Positions 44,126 through 53,591 of a stretch of DNA of 64,000 nt are shown piece after piece (the stretch's first letter is position 1; every line of letters begins with the position of its first letter). The notes beneath the pieces are model-generated. The model was not told where the DNA came from and did not search any database. It worked only from the letters and a program-made list of their open reading frames with translations. The DNA comes from Psychrobacter immobilis (lineage in GTDB: Bacteria; Pseudomonadota; Gammaproteobacteria; Pseudomonadales; Moraxellaceae). Made by a program: the position numbers and the translations under genes. The stretch is from positions 248,001 to 312,000 of the forward strand of contig NZ_CAJGZM010000004.1 in the NCBI RefSeq assembly GCF_904846175.1, in the 5' to 3' direction.

Positions 44126-44806
44126 TTATTCAGCGTCTTTGTCTTCAGCTTCAGCACTTTGTGCAGTCGCAGGTACGTCAGCCGCGTCAACTTCAGCGTC
44201 TGCGTCAACTTCTTCAACCGTTGGTGGCTGCATGTTAACGATAGTACGGTCGTGAGCATCTTCCATGTCAAGATCAAAGATGATAACGCCTTCAGGCAGT
44301 TTGATGTCTGATAGACGGAATAGATCACCGATTTCCATGCCTGATACGTCAATTTCTAGGTATTCAGGTAATTGTGATGGTAGGCAAACGATTTCAACAT
44401 CAGTTACTACTGTAGATAGAATGCCACCCGCTTTCGTACCTGGAGCATTTTCAGCACCAGCGAAATGCAAAGGAATGTTCATGTTGATTTTCTGACCTTT
44501 CACAATACGCTGGAAGTCAGCATGCATTGGGAAACCTTTAGCAGGATGGCGTTGCAAGGCTTTGATAACAACTTGATGCTCATCGCCTTTATCGGTCGTG
44601 ATGGTCAAGATTTGTGAAAAGAAGGCTTCATATTCAAGCGACTTTACTAGCTCGTTGATTTTGATTGAGATAGTGGTTGGTTCTTCACCACCACCATAAA
44701 TGATAGCAGGAACTAGATTCTGCTTACGTAGGCGGCGGCTCGCACCTTTACCTTGTTGTTCAGCAGAGCGGTCAACCGCATTGATTGCAAAATGATCAAT
44801 AGCCAT
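44126..44806 (-). CDS. rplY: 50S ribosomal protein L25, long (Ctc/TL5) form
   Basis: Binds 5S rRNA in the large subunit. 226 residues, the long type with the N-terminal L25 beta-barrel (RRLRKQNLVPAIIYGGG) and a C-terminal TL5 domain, ending in an acidic Ala/Glu/Asp-rich tail. ATG at 44804-44806 behind TAGGAT fits the family start MAIDHFAINAV; the frame extends to 44848 without need. Next to prs and pth as in many gamma-proteobacteria. Confidence 0.95.
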   Translation of the reverse strand: MAIDHFAINAVDRSAEQQGKGASRRLRKQNLVPAIIYGGGEEPTTISIKINELVKSLEYEAFFSQILTITTDKGDEHQVVIKALQRHPAKGFPMHADFQRIVKGQKINMNIPLHFAGAENAPGTKAGGILSTVVTDVEIVCLPSQLPEYLEIDVSGMEIGDLFRLSDIKLPEGVIIFDLDMEDAHDRTIVNMQPPTVEEVDADAEVDAADVPATAQSAEAEDKDAE

Positions 44807-45127
44807 GGATATAATCCTATAGAGAGTATGTGAAGTATCTACCAGCAATAACAGACTTGCGACCAGTCTATCACTGGATAATCAATACTTTAGAAAGTAT
44901 CAATCATGTCGCTAAGTATAAAAATACCTAAAAATAATAGAGCTTAGCTAATGATGAATACAGGCGCGCATTATACGTGATTCTTTAACAATAATAAAGA
45001 CCTACGTGAAATAGCTGTTTAAAGTGAATACACAATAAACCACGAAAAGTGATTAAAAAAACGCCAAGTCATAAAACTTGGCGTTTTTTTAACAGATTTT
45101 TTAGTAACAAAAAATTTTAAGCGTTAC
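44807..45127. other. Spacer between prs and rplY
   Basis: 321 bp with the rplY promoter region and the prs terminator (45055-45090). Nothing else seen. Confidence 0.5.
45055..45091 (-). terminator. Terminator after prs
   Basis: Stem AAAAAACGCCAAGT / ACTTGGCGTTTTTT, loop CATAAA, A/T runs both sides. Confidence 0.93.
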
Positions 45128-46075
45128 CTAAGCATCAAACATCGCGCTGATAGATTCTTCGTTATTGATACGGCGTAAGCTTTCAGCCAGCATCGGTGCG
45201 ATACTTACTTGACGAATTTTGCTACAGGCTTTAGCAGCGTCAGACAATGGAATGGTATCGGTGACCACAATCTCATCGAGTGCCGACTCGCTGATGTTTT
45301 TTAGCGCATTACCTGATAGAACAGGGTGAGTAATATAAGCCAATACGCGGCGCGCGCCGTTTGCTTTTAGTGCTTCAGCGGCTTTACATAAAGTACCAGC
45401 GGTATCGACCATATCATCAACGATGACGCAATCACGGTCACGAACATCACCAATAATGTGCATGACTTGTGACTCATTGGCACGGGCACGGCGTTTATCA
45501 ATAATCGCCATGTCGGTATCGCCCAATTGCTTCGCCATCGCGCGCGCACGTACCACACCGCCAACGTCAGGTGAAACCACCATGATGTTGTCATAATCTT
45601 GTTTTTTAAGGTCATTCAATAATACAGGGGTGCCGTAGATGTTATCTACTGGGATATCAAAGAAGCCCTGAATCTGGTCTGAGTGCAAATCAACGGTCAT
45701 GACGCGATCGATACTGACGATGTTTAACATGTCAGCGACGACTTTAGCAGAGATAGGCACACGAGCTGAACGCGGACGACGGTCTTGACGGGCATAACCG
45801 AAGTAAGGCATGACAGCGGTGATACGACCAGCACTAGAGCGACGCAAGGCGTCAGCCATCATCATGATTTCCATCAAGTTGTCGTTGGTCGGTGCACAAG
45901 TAGGCTGCATGATAAACACGTCTTTACCGCGCACGTGTTCTTTGATTTCTACGGCAATTTCGCCATCAGAAAAACGCGTGATGTCAGCTTTACCAAGAGG
46001 TATATGGAGATGATCGGCTACGGTTTTTGCTAATTCAGGGTGGGCATTACCCGTAAAAATCGCCAAATAAGGCAT
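45128..46075 (-). CDS. prs: Ribose-phosphate pyrophosphokinase
   Basis: Makes PRPP from ribose 5-phosphate and ATP for nucleotides, His, Trp and NAD. 315 residues as in E. coli. [20 protein letters not shown], the flexible-loop region [15 protein letters not shown], and the PRPP loop [14 protein letters not shown] are present. Lies downstream of two tRNA-Gln genes on the same strand, which is a common order (lolB, ispE, tRNA-Gln, prs, rplY, pth). Confidence 0.97.
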   Translation of the reverse strand: MPYLAIFTGNAHPELAKTVADHLHIPLGKADITRFSDGEIAVEIKEHVRGKDVFIMQPTCAPTNDNLMEIMMMADALRRSSAGRITAVMPYFGYARQDRRPRSARVPISAKVVADMLNIVSIDRVMTVDLHSDQIQGFFDIPVDNIYGTPVLLNDLKKQDYDNIMVVSPDVGGVVRARAMAKQLGDTDMAIIDKRRARANESQVMHIIGDVRDRDCVIVDDMVDTAGTLCKAAEALKANGARRVLAYITHPVLSGNALKNISESALDEIVVTDTIPLSDAAKACSKIRQVSIAPMLAESLRRINNEESISAMFDA

Positions 46076-46185
46076 GACAGAAGTCCTATTGATTGACTCA
46101 AGCAGCGACCGCTAAGCAGTGTCAAACTGCTCAAATTCAGAAAAGAGTATGGAAAACTATTGATGACTACTATTACAGTAAAAAA

Positions 46186-46261
46186 TGGCAGGGGTAGCTG
46201 GACTCGAACCAACGGATGTCAGGATCAAAACCTGATGCCTTACCAACTTGGCTATACCCCT
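46186..46261 (-). tRNA. tRNA-Gln (TTG anticodon), copy 1
   Basis: 76 nt on the minus strand with CCA encoded. Acceptor AGGGGTA pairs with TACCCCT; anticodon loop gives TTG for CAA/CAG; T loop GGTTCGAGTCC. Identical to the copy at 46495-46570. Confidence 0.97.
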
Positions 46262-46494
46262 GTAATGTCTAGGCTGTGTACGTCGATATCTAATAGCAAC
46301 TTTTAATAAAATTACGCTTAGAATAGCGTCACGACCTGTTCGTTATCTTATAAACAGATAAACCGTCTACAACATAACTTTTCCCTAACGGTGTTCATTG
46401 CGAACTATACCGAAACTGAGATAACGTTGTCAATGTCAATAAGCAGCTATCTTAAATCGCTTATTATACATATCAAACGCTTTGAGCTTAAAAA

Positions 46495-46570
46495 TGGCAG
46501 GGGTAGCTGGACTCGAACCAACGGATGTCAGGATCAAAACCTGATGCCTTACCAACTTGGCTATACCCCT
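46495..46570 (-). tRNA. tRNA-Gln (TTG anticodon), copy 2
   Basis: Identical in sequence to copy 1, located 233 bp upstream of it in the direction of transcription. The promoter TTGCAA-16-TATAAT lies just upstream (46584-46611), so both copies are probably made from one transcript. Confidence 0.97.
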
Positions 46571-46583
46571 ATTGAGGCGACCT

Positions 46584-46611
46584 ATTATAAATAAATATTC
46601 AGCTTTTGCAA
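46584..46611 (-). promoter_or_regulatory. Promoter of the tRNA-Gln pair
   Basis: On the minus strand: TTGCAA, 16 bp, TATAAT, then AGGTCGCC as a GC-rich discriminator. Same hexamers and spacing as the tRNA-Ser promoter. Confidence 0.75.
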
Positions 46612-46757
46612 GTCATTTGAGGCTTTTAATGTCTTTTATTCTAAATAGGTTGAAAATAAAACGGATGTTGAGTTAATGAAAATTTATACACTGTCTTTAT
46701 AATAATTTTATTTACACGCTATAGGCAGTGTTTGGTTGAATTTTTAGCTTGTATAGG

Positions 46758-47285
46758 CTAATGATTTGGCAAATCTTTGACATCCATGAACTGTGAACCC
46801 AAAAATTGGATATATCTATTTTCCAAACATTTAGGATCTGCTTGTTGCTCAAAATCGTAATCGTAGTTGGGATCGTATTTTCCGCCGTCTAAGGGTCCAT
46901 TAGTAAATAGCTCAGTGTTCAAAGGTATATCAACGCCATTGGCTGTCAGAGTCTGTGTCTCTTCATTCCAAGTGGTTATACCATGAGGAAAAACAGGAAC
47001 GTTAAGCCTATCACCGTTTTGGATAAGCAAACATCCATCTTTCATAACTAAAGTACCGCCCATAGCTGGTTCTATTTCCGCACTATGCTCATATGGATAG
47101 GTAAAAAACTTAGCATATGGCTTATTTTCAGAGGCATTAATGCTGACATCACTAGCCCTATTATCGATAGATACTTTTGGCTTAGGTAACGTGACGTTTT
47201 GAGTATCAGAATTGTTGGTGCAGCCTGTCACGGCTATTGAAAGTGCCAAAATACTTGTTGATAGCGTAAAAAAAATTATTTTCAT
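46758..47285 (-). CDS. Predicted lipoprotein of unknown function
   Basis: A 175-residue lipoprotein with a signal peptide ending SIAVTGC (Cys22) and a mature part I do not recognise. The middle contains GGTLVMKDGCLLIQNGDRLNVPVFPHG, a pattern of small beta-rich periplasmic proteins, and the end has DPKCLENRY. Two mature cysteines could form a disulfide. It sits between ispE and the tRNA-Gln genes, a position normally without a gene, so it may be an insertion. Start ATG 47285. Confidence 0.65.
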   Translation of the reverse strand: MKIIFFTLSTSILALSIAVTGCTNNSDTQNVTLPKPKVSIDNRASDVSINASENKPYAKFFTYPYEHSAEIEPAMGGTLVMKDGCLLIQNGDRLNVPVFPHGITTWNEETQTLTANGVDIPLNTELFTNGPLDGGKYDPNYDYDFEQQADPKCLENRYIQFLGSQFMDVKDLPNH

Positions 47286-47335
47286 TATGAATAACCTTTA
47301 GGCTAAAAAAGTTGCGTTATCAATTCCATCTAAAC

Positions 47336-48295
47336 TTACAAACTCCCAACCATATACCCTGCACAAGGCGCATCTTTAATCCATTTTGCCAAAATCGCCT
47401 TATCCGTATCAATACTCGCATCTAATGGCAAAAATACGGCACTACCAGAGCCGGTCATCCGTGCTGTGCTGAGTGCTTGTGACTCTAACCTTTGCAAATA
47501 ACGTAACGCTTCATCGACGGCAGGAGCAAGGCTGGTGACTACTGAGGTAAAGACATTGCGATAAGGCGTGTTTAAATATTGCACATAATCATTAGAATAG
47601 TTTTTAATGGTTTCAATCGATAACGGGGCAATGTCTCGTTGTAGTTGCGGATGCGCAAACAGCTTAGCAGTGTTCACGTGCGCATTCGGCGTCAATACTA
47701 AATATTGCTGTTCTGGCAAATCAATGGCCGTTAACTCTTCGCCAATACCCATCGCAATGGCATCTTGCCCAAAGATAAATATCGGCACATCGGCGCCAAT
47801 GCTTGTGCCAATTTCTATTAGCTCATTTTGATTAATATCAAGCTGCCATATCTCATTTAAGGTTAATAATGTCGTCGCAGCATTAGAAGAACCGCCGCCC
47901 AAGCCTGCGCCCATCGGTAGGTATTTATCTAAGGTGATTTGTATTCGCGCCAGCTGCTTAGGTAGTCTGTCTGCTTGGATAACAAATGCCAATAACGCAC
48001 GTGCGGCTTTAAAAATAAGATTATCATTGATACTGCTGGTTATCGTGTCGGCACCAGACAACGTTAGCAGCTGATGGCATAACTTATCAGCGTCTAAGGA
48101 CTTATCTATAGTAGAAAATACTGCGTCCTCTACAAGCGAAAAATGCAGATAATCGCCCCAGTCGAGCAGGCGAAAAACGGTTTGCAGATTATGATAGCCA
48201 TCAGCGCGCTTACCGGTAATATGAAGAAATAAATTAATCTTTGCCGGTGATAAGCGCGTGATAACTGGCTTTGCGGTGGTGCGTTCTTCAGTCAT
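47336..48295 (-). CDS. ispE: 4-diphosphocytidyl-2-C-methyl-D-erythritol kinase
   Basis: GHMP kinase of the non-mevalonate isoprenoid pathway. 319 residues; RLSPAKINLFLHITGKRADGYHNL, the ATP motif PMGAGLGGGSSNAATTL, and TGSGSAVF are diagnostic. Downstream of lolB on the same strand with 64 bp between them, as in many gamma-proteobacteria. Confidence 0.96.
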   Translation of the reverse strand: MTEERTTAKPVITRLSPAKINLFLHITGKRADGYHNLQTVFRLLDWGDYLHFSLVEDAVFSTIDKSLDADKLCHQLLTLSGADTITSSINDNLIFKAARALLAFVIQADRLPKQLARIQITLDKYLPMGAGLGGGSSNAATTLLTLNEIWQLDINQNELIEIGTSIGADVPIFIFGQDAIAMGIGEELTAIDLPEQQYLVLTPNAHVNTAKLFAHPQLQRDIAPLSIETIKNYSNDYVQYLNTPYRNVFTSVVTSLAPAVDEALRYLQRLESQALSTARMTGSGSAVFLPLDASIDTDKAILAKWIKDAPCAGYMVGSL

Positions 48296-48359
48296 AAATA
48301 TGCGTCTTTATGAATTGTTCGTAAAGATAACAATGTGTTTTGCTTTCTACGTATTGTTA

Positions 48360-48995
48360 TTATTTTTGATGATCGATGGTCATCACTACTTTATTGCCTT
48401 GTGATTGCACCGCGCTGATTTTATTTGGCAGCTTATCATTACCTTTATAAGTAAAGCTGGCTTGCCATTCACCATTCACTGCGCTAATCAAACGGTTTTG
48501 AGCATCAAGCTGTGGCGCGCTGTCCGAAGGCGCTGGGCGACCCGATATCCAATACGGCATTTGTGAAATCGGCGCTTGCCAGCCTGTGGCTTTTTTGAGC
48601 AAGGTTTCAGGGTCAGTAGCGGTTAAAGTGCCAGTCTTTTCGCTGATTAAAGTCGCTGATTGACCATTATATTCGATATTGGTTTTGCCAATGCCGAGCG
48701 CGCCAATCAATTCGATGGCAAAGCGGTCATCTTGTTGCCCCCATGCATAGAAAGCACTACCGCCTTGGTTTCCTGTATTGTCCTTACCAGGCGTTGTGAC
48801 CCCGATTTTACCCGTGATATTAAAGTTCTCAAGCTTCTTAGGCTGTTCAGCATTCTGACCTTGTACTGTGCCGATAGGCTGGTTGGTAGCATTGGCGGTT
48901 TTTAATGATTGGCAGCCAGAAGTAATAACGAGTGCGGTGGTTAAAGCGGTAAATAGCGCCAGTTTAGTTGGCTGGTGTTTTTTTGATGTTGACAT
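48360..48995 (-). CDS. lolB: Outer membrane lipoprotein LolB
   Basis: Final receptor of the Lol pathway, inserting lipoproteins into the outer membrane. 211 residues, lipobox ITSGC (Cys28). The mature part has LENFNITGKIGVTTPGK, FAIELIGALGIGKTNIEY and PYWISGRPAPSD, matching the LolB barrel opening. Neighbour of ispE, as expected. Confidence 0.92.
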   Translation of the reverse strand: MSTSKKHQPTKLALFTALTTALVITSGCQSLKTANATNQPIGTVQGQNAEQPKKLENFNITGKIGVTTPGKDNTGNQGGSAFYAWGQQDDRFAIELIGALGIGKTNIEYNGQSATLISEKTGTLTATDPETLLKKATGWQAPISQMPYWISGRPAPSDSAPQLDAQNRLISAVNGEWQASFTYKGNDKLPNKISAVQSQGNKVVMTIDHQK

Positions 48996-49248
48996 GGTTG
49001 TTCCTCAAAAGTGACAAATTTACAAAATCAATGTTTTGATATTTAGAAGCTTATATATTTAAAAGTTTCGATAATTAGATATTTCAAAAAAACTGTTTCG
49101 AAAAGAGAGTAGCTTAAGCGTTATTTGTTACTCGCTGATGCGCAGCTGTTCATTTCTTATAACTAAGTTGTAGTTTTTATGGCAAGCATTTTTTATTTCT
49201 AGCCGTTTTTTACTGTCAGTATTAAATAAGCTTTAAGCAAAAAGCGCA

Positions 49249-51240
49249 TTAATAAAGCTGTATACGGTCGTTGATATTGCGCTGTCCAAATGAGAAGCGC
49301 TGTTGTAAGTCTGCCAGTAACGCTTCGACTTTTTCATTATTACCCAAACCTTGATAAGCGCGTAGCAGCAGCGTGCCTGAGCGTAGAGTCGGGAAAACGT
49401 CATATGGCGTCTGTAGATAGTCGATGACTTGCTGGTAGTTCTCAGCTACTAAGGCATCCGCTGCCAGTATATTCAATGCTTGCAAATGCAGATCATTGTC
49501 ATAGCGCGGGTCATCATAGCGGATTTGGATAATAGCCGTTGCTAGGGCCAAACCTTGCTCAGAGCTGCGTTCATTGGCTAGCAATAACTGCGCGTAGCTA
49601 AGCTGATAGGAGAGATTGGTTGGGTCGAGCGTTTGCAAATGGTTCAATAAGGTGCGCTTAACGATATAATCTTCTTTATCATCAAGCAGTTGAGCGCGGG
49701 CAAACAGCAGCATCTCATTATTAGGATATTTACGACTGGCGCGTGTTAATAACCGTAGCGCTTCATCAGACTCATTTTGCTGCCACAAGATATCTGCTTG
49801 CATGACAAAACTGTCAGGGGCGAAGATACTAAAGTCTTTTCGCAGCTTTTCTAGGGTAGCGATGGCAGCCTCGACGTCATCATTCAGCAGCTCGAACGAC
49901 ACCACTTTTCGGCGCGCTTCTAATACCAAGTCCTCTTGCATGACGCCATTAAGATAGTATTTTGCTTGCTCAAAGTGCTGCTGGCGCTCGGCACTGATAC
50001 CCAAATAATAATAAGCTTGATCAAGATAAGAGGGGTTTTTAGCCAGCATATTAAGCAACTGGTCGGCAGTGGCATACTCTTCAACGTCTAAACTGACCAG
50101 TGCGGCTAGCAAGGTAATTTCGTCGTCATCAGCGAAGCGCTCATGGGCGTCAAGTAACAGCTGCCAAGCCTGCTCGCTTTGCCGCAAATCAAGTAAGTAG
50201 CGAATCTCATATAAGTATAAGCTTTTGCTGTCAGGGTTACGTAAGCGTGCTTGGCTGACATAATTGATAACTGCCTCTGACGGCTCAGTTTTGCGTAATA
50301 TATCGGCTTTTAAAGTGATAAAGGGTACATAATCTGGCTGACGCGCTAAGGCACGATCGATATGAACAATGGCAATCTCAGGCTCATTAAATTGATATAG
50401 CAAACCGGCTTTTAATACCGATAGCGAAGCGTTCTGCTCACTATCAATAGGTTGCAAGGCAGCGAGCAGTTCGCGTTTATCTTCATCAGTATTGGGATAA
50501 ATGCCTATCAGGATTTCGCTAAGATCGGCTCGCGGGTCGTAACTTAAAATACGATTAAGGCTTTCGCCTGCCAACTCATAATCATGAGCGCGCAAGGCCA
50601 AATGCGCCACATAAAACCAAGCAGGCACGTGGTCGGGGTTTTGGTCTTGCCAAGTTTTAGCAAAGCGCAGAGAATCCTCAACGCTCTCATTGCGTAAAGA
50701 TAAACTTAGCGCTCGCTCAAATATCGCCGTCGCATCTTGCTTAAAAGACTGCTGCTTATAGATGGTCACCGCGCGGTCGGTGTCATCACGATCCGCAGCA
50801 AACTCGGCATCTAAAAGCGCGTACAAACTTGGCTCGCCAAGCGTCGCTTGCCCGCTGGTTGTCGGTGCTAGATTGCTCACATCATCAGCAATATTTTCAG
50901 TTGTTTGTGGCTGATGAGTTGGTAGTTGCTTAATAAGGGATTGCTGAATAGATGGCTCTTGAGATAATGATTGCTTAGCAAGCGTTTTATGAGCAGGCGT
51001 AGCAATAAAGTTTTCGCTGCTAGCATCATTAATATTTACATTATTAGTATTGGCATCGTTAGCGACGACGGAAGAGATGTTATAAGAGCTGATATGTAAT
51101 GAGGGGCTGACATATTTAGCGTGGGCAGGTAATCCTAGGCATAAGCAAACGGCCAACGATAAAGTTAGCTGATGGCGCTGGTATAGCCGCTCAATAATAG
51201 CGTGCAATAAAGCGCGCAGGCGAGACTGATCATGATGCAT
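49249..51240 (-). CDS. TPR-repeat protein with signal peptide
   Basis: A 663-residue protein with a signal-like N-terminus (LTLSLAVCLCLGLPAHA, cleavage near residue 40), then a Ser/Thr/Asn-rich segment to about 130, then many tetratricopeptide repeats through to the end (pairs such as ALSLSLRNESVEDSLRFA, YVAHLALRAHDYELAGESLN, YYYLGISAERQQHFEQAKYYL). Such proteins lie upstream of lolB in Pseudomonas and relatives and are thought to be periplasmic or membrane-bound scaffolds; the role is unknown. ATG 51240 is chosen because the frame's earlier start (51276) adds an unlikely hydrophobic lead. Confidence 0.8.
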   Translation of the reverse strand: MHHDQSRLRALLHAIIERLYQRHQLTLSLAVCLCLGLPAHAKYVSPSLHISSYNISSVVANDANTNNVNINDASSENFIATPAHKTLAKQSLSQEPSIQQSLIKQLPTHQPQTTENIADDVSNLAPTTSGQATLGEPSLYALLDAEFAADRDDTDRAVTIYKQQSFKQDATAIFERALSLSLRNESVEDSLRFAKTWQDQNPDHVPAWFYVAHLALRAHDYELAGESLNRILSYDPRADLSEILIGIYPNTDEDKRELLAALQPIDSEQNASLSVLKAGLLYQFNEPEIAIVHIDRALARQPDYVPFITLKADILRKTEPSEAVINYVSQARLRNPDSKSLYLYEIRYLLDLRQSEQAWQLLLDAHERFADDDEITLLAALVSLDVEEYATADQLLNMLAKNPSYLDQAYYYLGISAERQQHFEQAKYYLNGVMQEDLVLEARRKVVSFELLNDDVEAAIATLEKLRKDFSIFAPDSFVMQADILWQQNESDEALRLLTRASRKYPNNEMLLFARAQLLDDKEDYIVKRTLLNHLQTLDPTNLSYQLSYAQLLLANERSSEQGLALATAIIQIRYDDPRYDNDLHLQALNILAADALVAENYQQVIDYLQTPYDVFPTLRSGTLLLRAYQGLGNNEKVEALLADLQQRFSFGQRNINDRIQLY

Positions 51241-52022
51241 AGGTTGCAATCTAAAGGATGAGCCAAAAAAAATCATAGCTAGCAGTGTTTACCTATTATT
51301 TACCCGTCAAATCGTTTGCAGCATAACAAGGTGATTTTATTGTTATTATTCTAAAAACAGCTACGAAGAAAACCCGTGACTAGCATTATAAGAGTAGATT
51401 GAGGGGATAAACAATAGCGTCCGTGTTACTCAGATATTAGGAATATTTATGCGATTAAGTAACTACTATAAATGACCCTAAATGATTTCTAATATAATAA
51501 ATTTAATATAAAAAAGATATATTCAAAATAGCGTTCTGTTGGGATAAGTTTTCCTCGCCTGCTGTGCGCTTGGCACGATAGAGAGTTCGCAACCTATATT
51601 TCAAAAGCAAGCATCCCAGCCGCACGGTATGCTTTTTAAATTGAATCGACTATTACCCAATCGCTAGTAAATAACCGTAACGGCAAATGAGACAAAATTT
51701 AAAGGCTCGCAGCATTTACTTTAAAGTCGGCATAGCAGTTGATTTATCGTCGCTGCGCCCAGATACAGACAAATAACATCGCCAAGCGTTGCCTGTTAAA
51801 TAAAGCTGGCAATAATGATATAATAAGCGCTTTTTAAGCGTTTGCACTATGTTTATTGTGGCCTATCATGCGCATGATTGGTTAAAGACATTTTTTCAAA
51901 GACAGTTTAGCAAGCGTTGTCTGTGAAAAACTGTTTTCTAAAACTGCTGCTTAAATAGGGTTTCTTAACCTTCTAAGAGCGTTTGGCTGGCAGGTAAACG
52001 TTATATTTATGGTCTATCAATA
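51241..52022. other. Divergent spacer between the TPR gene and hemA
   Basis: 782 bp. A TATAAT at about 51817 may be the hemA -10 with a weak -35. No coding frame, RNA family or GacA box was found. The region has several short AT-rich runs and is otherwise featureless to me. Confidence 0.45.
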
Positions 52023-53405
52023 ATGAGATTAGTGGTCATTGGGGTCAATCACAAAACCGCACCAGTCGCTCTACGAGAGCGCTTGGCGCTTGTTGGTGAG
52101 GATGTGACTATCGCCCTTAAACAGCTAGAGCGCTTTACCGATGGTAGCGTGATTGTCTCGACTTGTAACCGTACTGAGATTTATGCGCTGGTTCCGCAAA
52201 TTTTATTAACGTCAGAATCAGGTGCGCATTTAGCGGAGCCACAAGCTACTGATGCTATTGCTAGTAATATTGCAATCGGTGCGCAAACTGTTTCGGCGGT
52301 CATCAGTACTCATATTTTAAAAATCAAAACATGGTTGGCTGATTTTAAGCAGTTGTCTTTAGACGAGATTGACCCTTATCTTTATGTGCACCGTGATACT
52401 CATGCTTTGACCCATTGGCTCAGAGTTGCCGCTGGTCTTGACTCAATGATATTGGGTGAGCCGCAGATACTCGGTCAAATCAAGCGTTCTGTGCATTTGG
52501 CGCAGGATCAAAAAGCCCTGAGTAATCAGCTCGGCTGGATTGTCGATCAGGTATTTGCCGCCGCTAAACGCGTGCGTAACGAAACCCAAGTGGGTGCTCA
52601 AGCGGTATCGCTTAGCTATGCCGCTGCTAAATTGGTCACGCAGATATTTGACGATTTGCCAAGTCGCACGCTATTAGTCGTCGCCGCAGGTGAGATGAAT
52701 CGCTTGGTGGCAACGCATATTGCCGGGCTTGGGGTTGGGCGGGTTATTATTTGTAACCGCAATCCTGAGCGCGCCGAAGCATTAGCTGCTGAGCTGCGTC
52801 GACCAGATCGTATCGTAGAGGTTAGAGCACTGCAAGAATTGCCGCAAGTATTGGCAGAAGCTGATATCGTCAGTAGCTGTAGTGGTAGCATGGATGTGCT
52901 GATAGATAAAACTATGACCTTGCGCGCGCTTAAAAGCCGTCGCTATCAGCCGATGCTGATGATTGACTTGGCAGTGCCGCGCGATATCGACTCTACCATT
53001 AGCCGTATCGATGATGTTTATCTGTATTCGGTCGATGACTTGCAACATGTGATTGCTGGTAATATTGAGCAGCGTAGGCAAGCGGCGGTCGATGCTGAGC
53101 TGCTTGTCAGCCAATTGGTCGTTGAGATGGATCGGCGCTTTCAAGTGCGCCAAGTCGGCAAAGATATTCAGCAGTATCGCGCGCGGACTCATGACCAAGT
53201 AGATAAACTGCTGCATGAATCCATTGCTAAGTTGCAACAGGATAATGCCAGCCCTGAGGACATTATTACTGAGCTGTCACGACGTTTGACCCAGACGCTA
53301 ACCCACGCACCATCGAAGCTGATGCGTAAAGCGGCACGTGAGGGTGACAATGAATTGCTAGATTTTGTGGTGTCGGGATTGCAAGAGGCACATCGAGGTC
53401 GTTAA
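52023..53405 (+). CDS. hemA: Glutamyl-tRNA reductase
   Basis: First enzyme of the C5 heme pathway, reducing glutamyl-tRNA to glutamate-1-semialdehyde, used by HemL (29089). 460 residues. Catalytic Cys48 in IVSTCNRTEIYAL, LGEPQILGQIK, and the dinucleotide segment RTLLVVAAGEMNRLVATHI. The C-terminal dimerisation helix region is present. An insert of about 20 residues around 62-85 is longer than in E. coli. Divergent from the TPR/lolB group, the usual arrangement. Confidence 0.96.
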   Translation: MRLVVIGVNHKTAPVALRERLALVGEDVTIALKQLERFTDGSVIVSTCNRTEIYALVPQILLTSESGAHLAEPQATDAIASNIAIGAQTVSAVISTHILKIKTWLADFKQLSLDEIDPYLYVHRDTHALTHWLRVAAGLDSMILGEPQILGQIKRSVHLAQDQKALSNQLGWIVDQVFAAAKRVRNETQVGAQAVSLSYAAAKLVTQIFDDLPSRTLLVVAAGEMNRLVATHIAGLGVGRVIICNRNPERAEALAAELRRPDRIVEVRALQELPQVLAEADIVSSCSGSMDVLIDKTMTLRALKSRRYQPMLMIDLAVPRDIDSTISRIDDVYLYSVDDLQHVIAGNIEQRRQAAVDAELLVSQLVVEMDRRFQVRQVGKDIQQYRARTHDQVDKLLHESIAKLQQDNASPEDIITELSRRLTQTLTHAPSKLMRKAAREGDNELLDFVVSGLQEAHRGR

Positions 53406-53591
53406 GCTATTTTCCAAGCCAGTCACTAAACCATTTGCCAAACCAATCGCTAAACAAGGGTTGGTTTTTTACTAAGTTACCCCCTATAATCGGTAGAGCA
53501 AAAAACATCAGTGATATGGCAAAATCTCAATCATGCCCAAAACCTAAAAACTCAGTAACAACATTTTCTCTTATTATACTAGGAGCGTCCC

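Noticed and set aside
46391-46594. 67-codon plus-strand frame ending in RTNGCQDQNLMPYQLGYTP
   Set aside because: It is the antisense of a tRNA-Gln gene, a well-known artefact of ORF calling.
51241-52022. Second CsrB-like RNA in the large spacer before hemA
   Set aside because: No TGTAAG-N6-CTTACA box, few GGA motifs and no terminator in this region.
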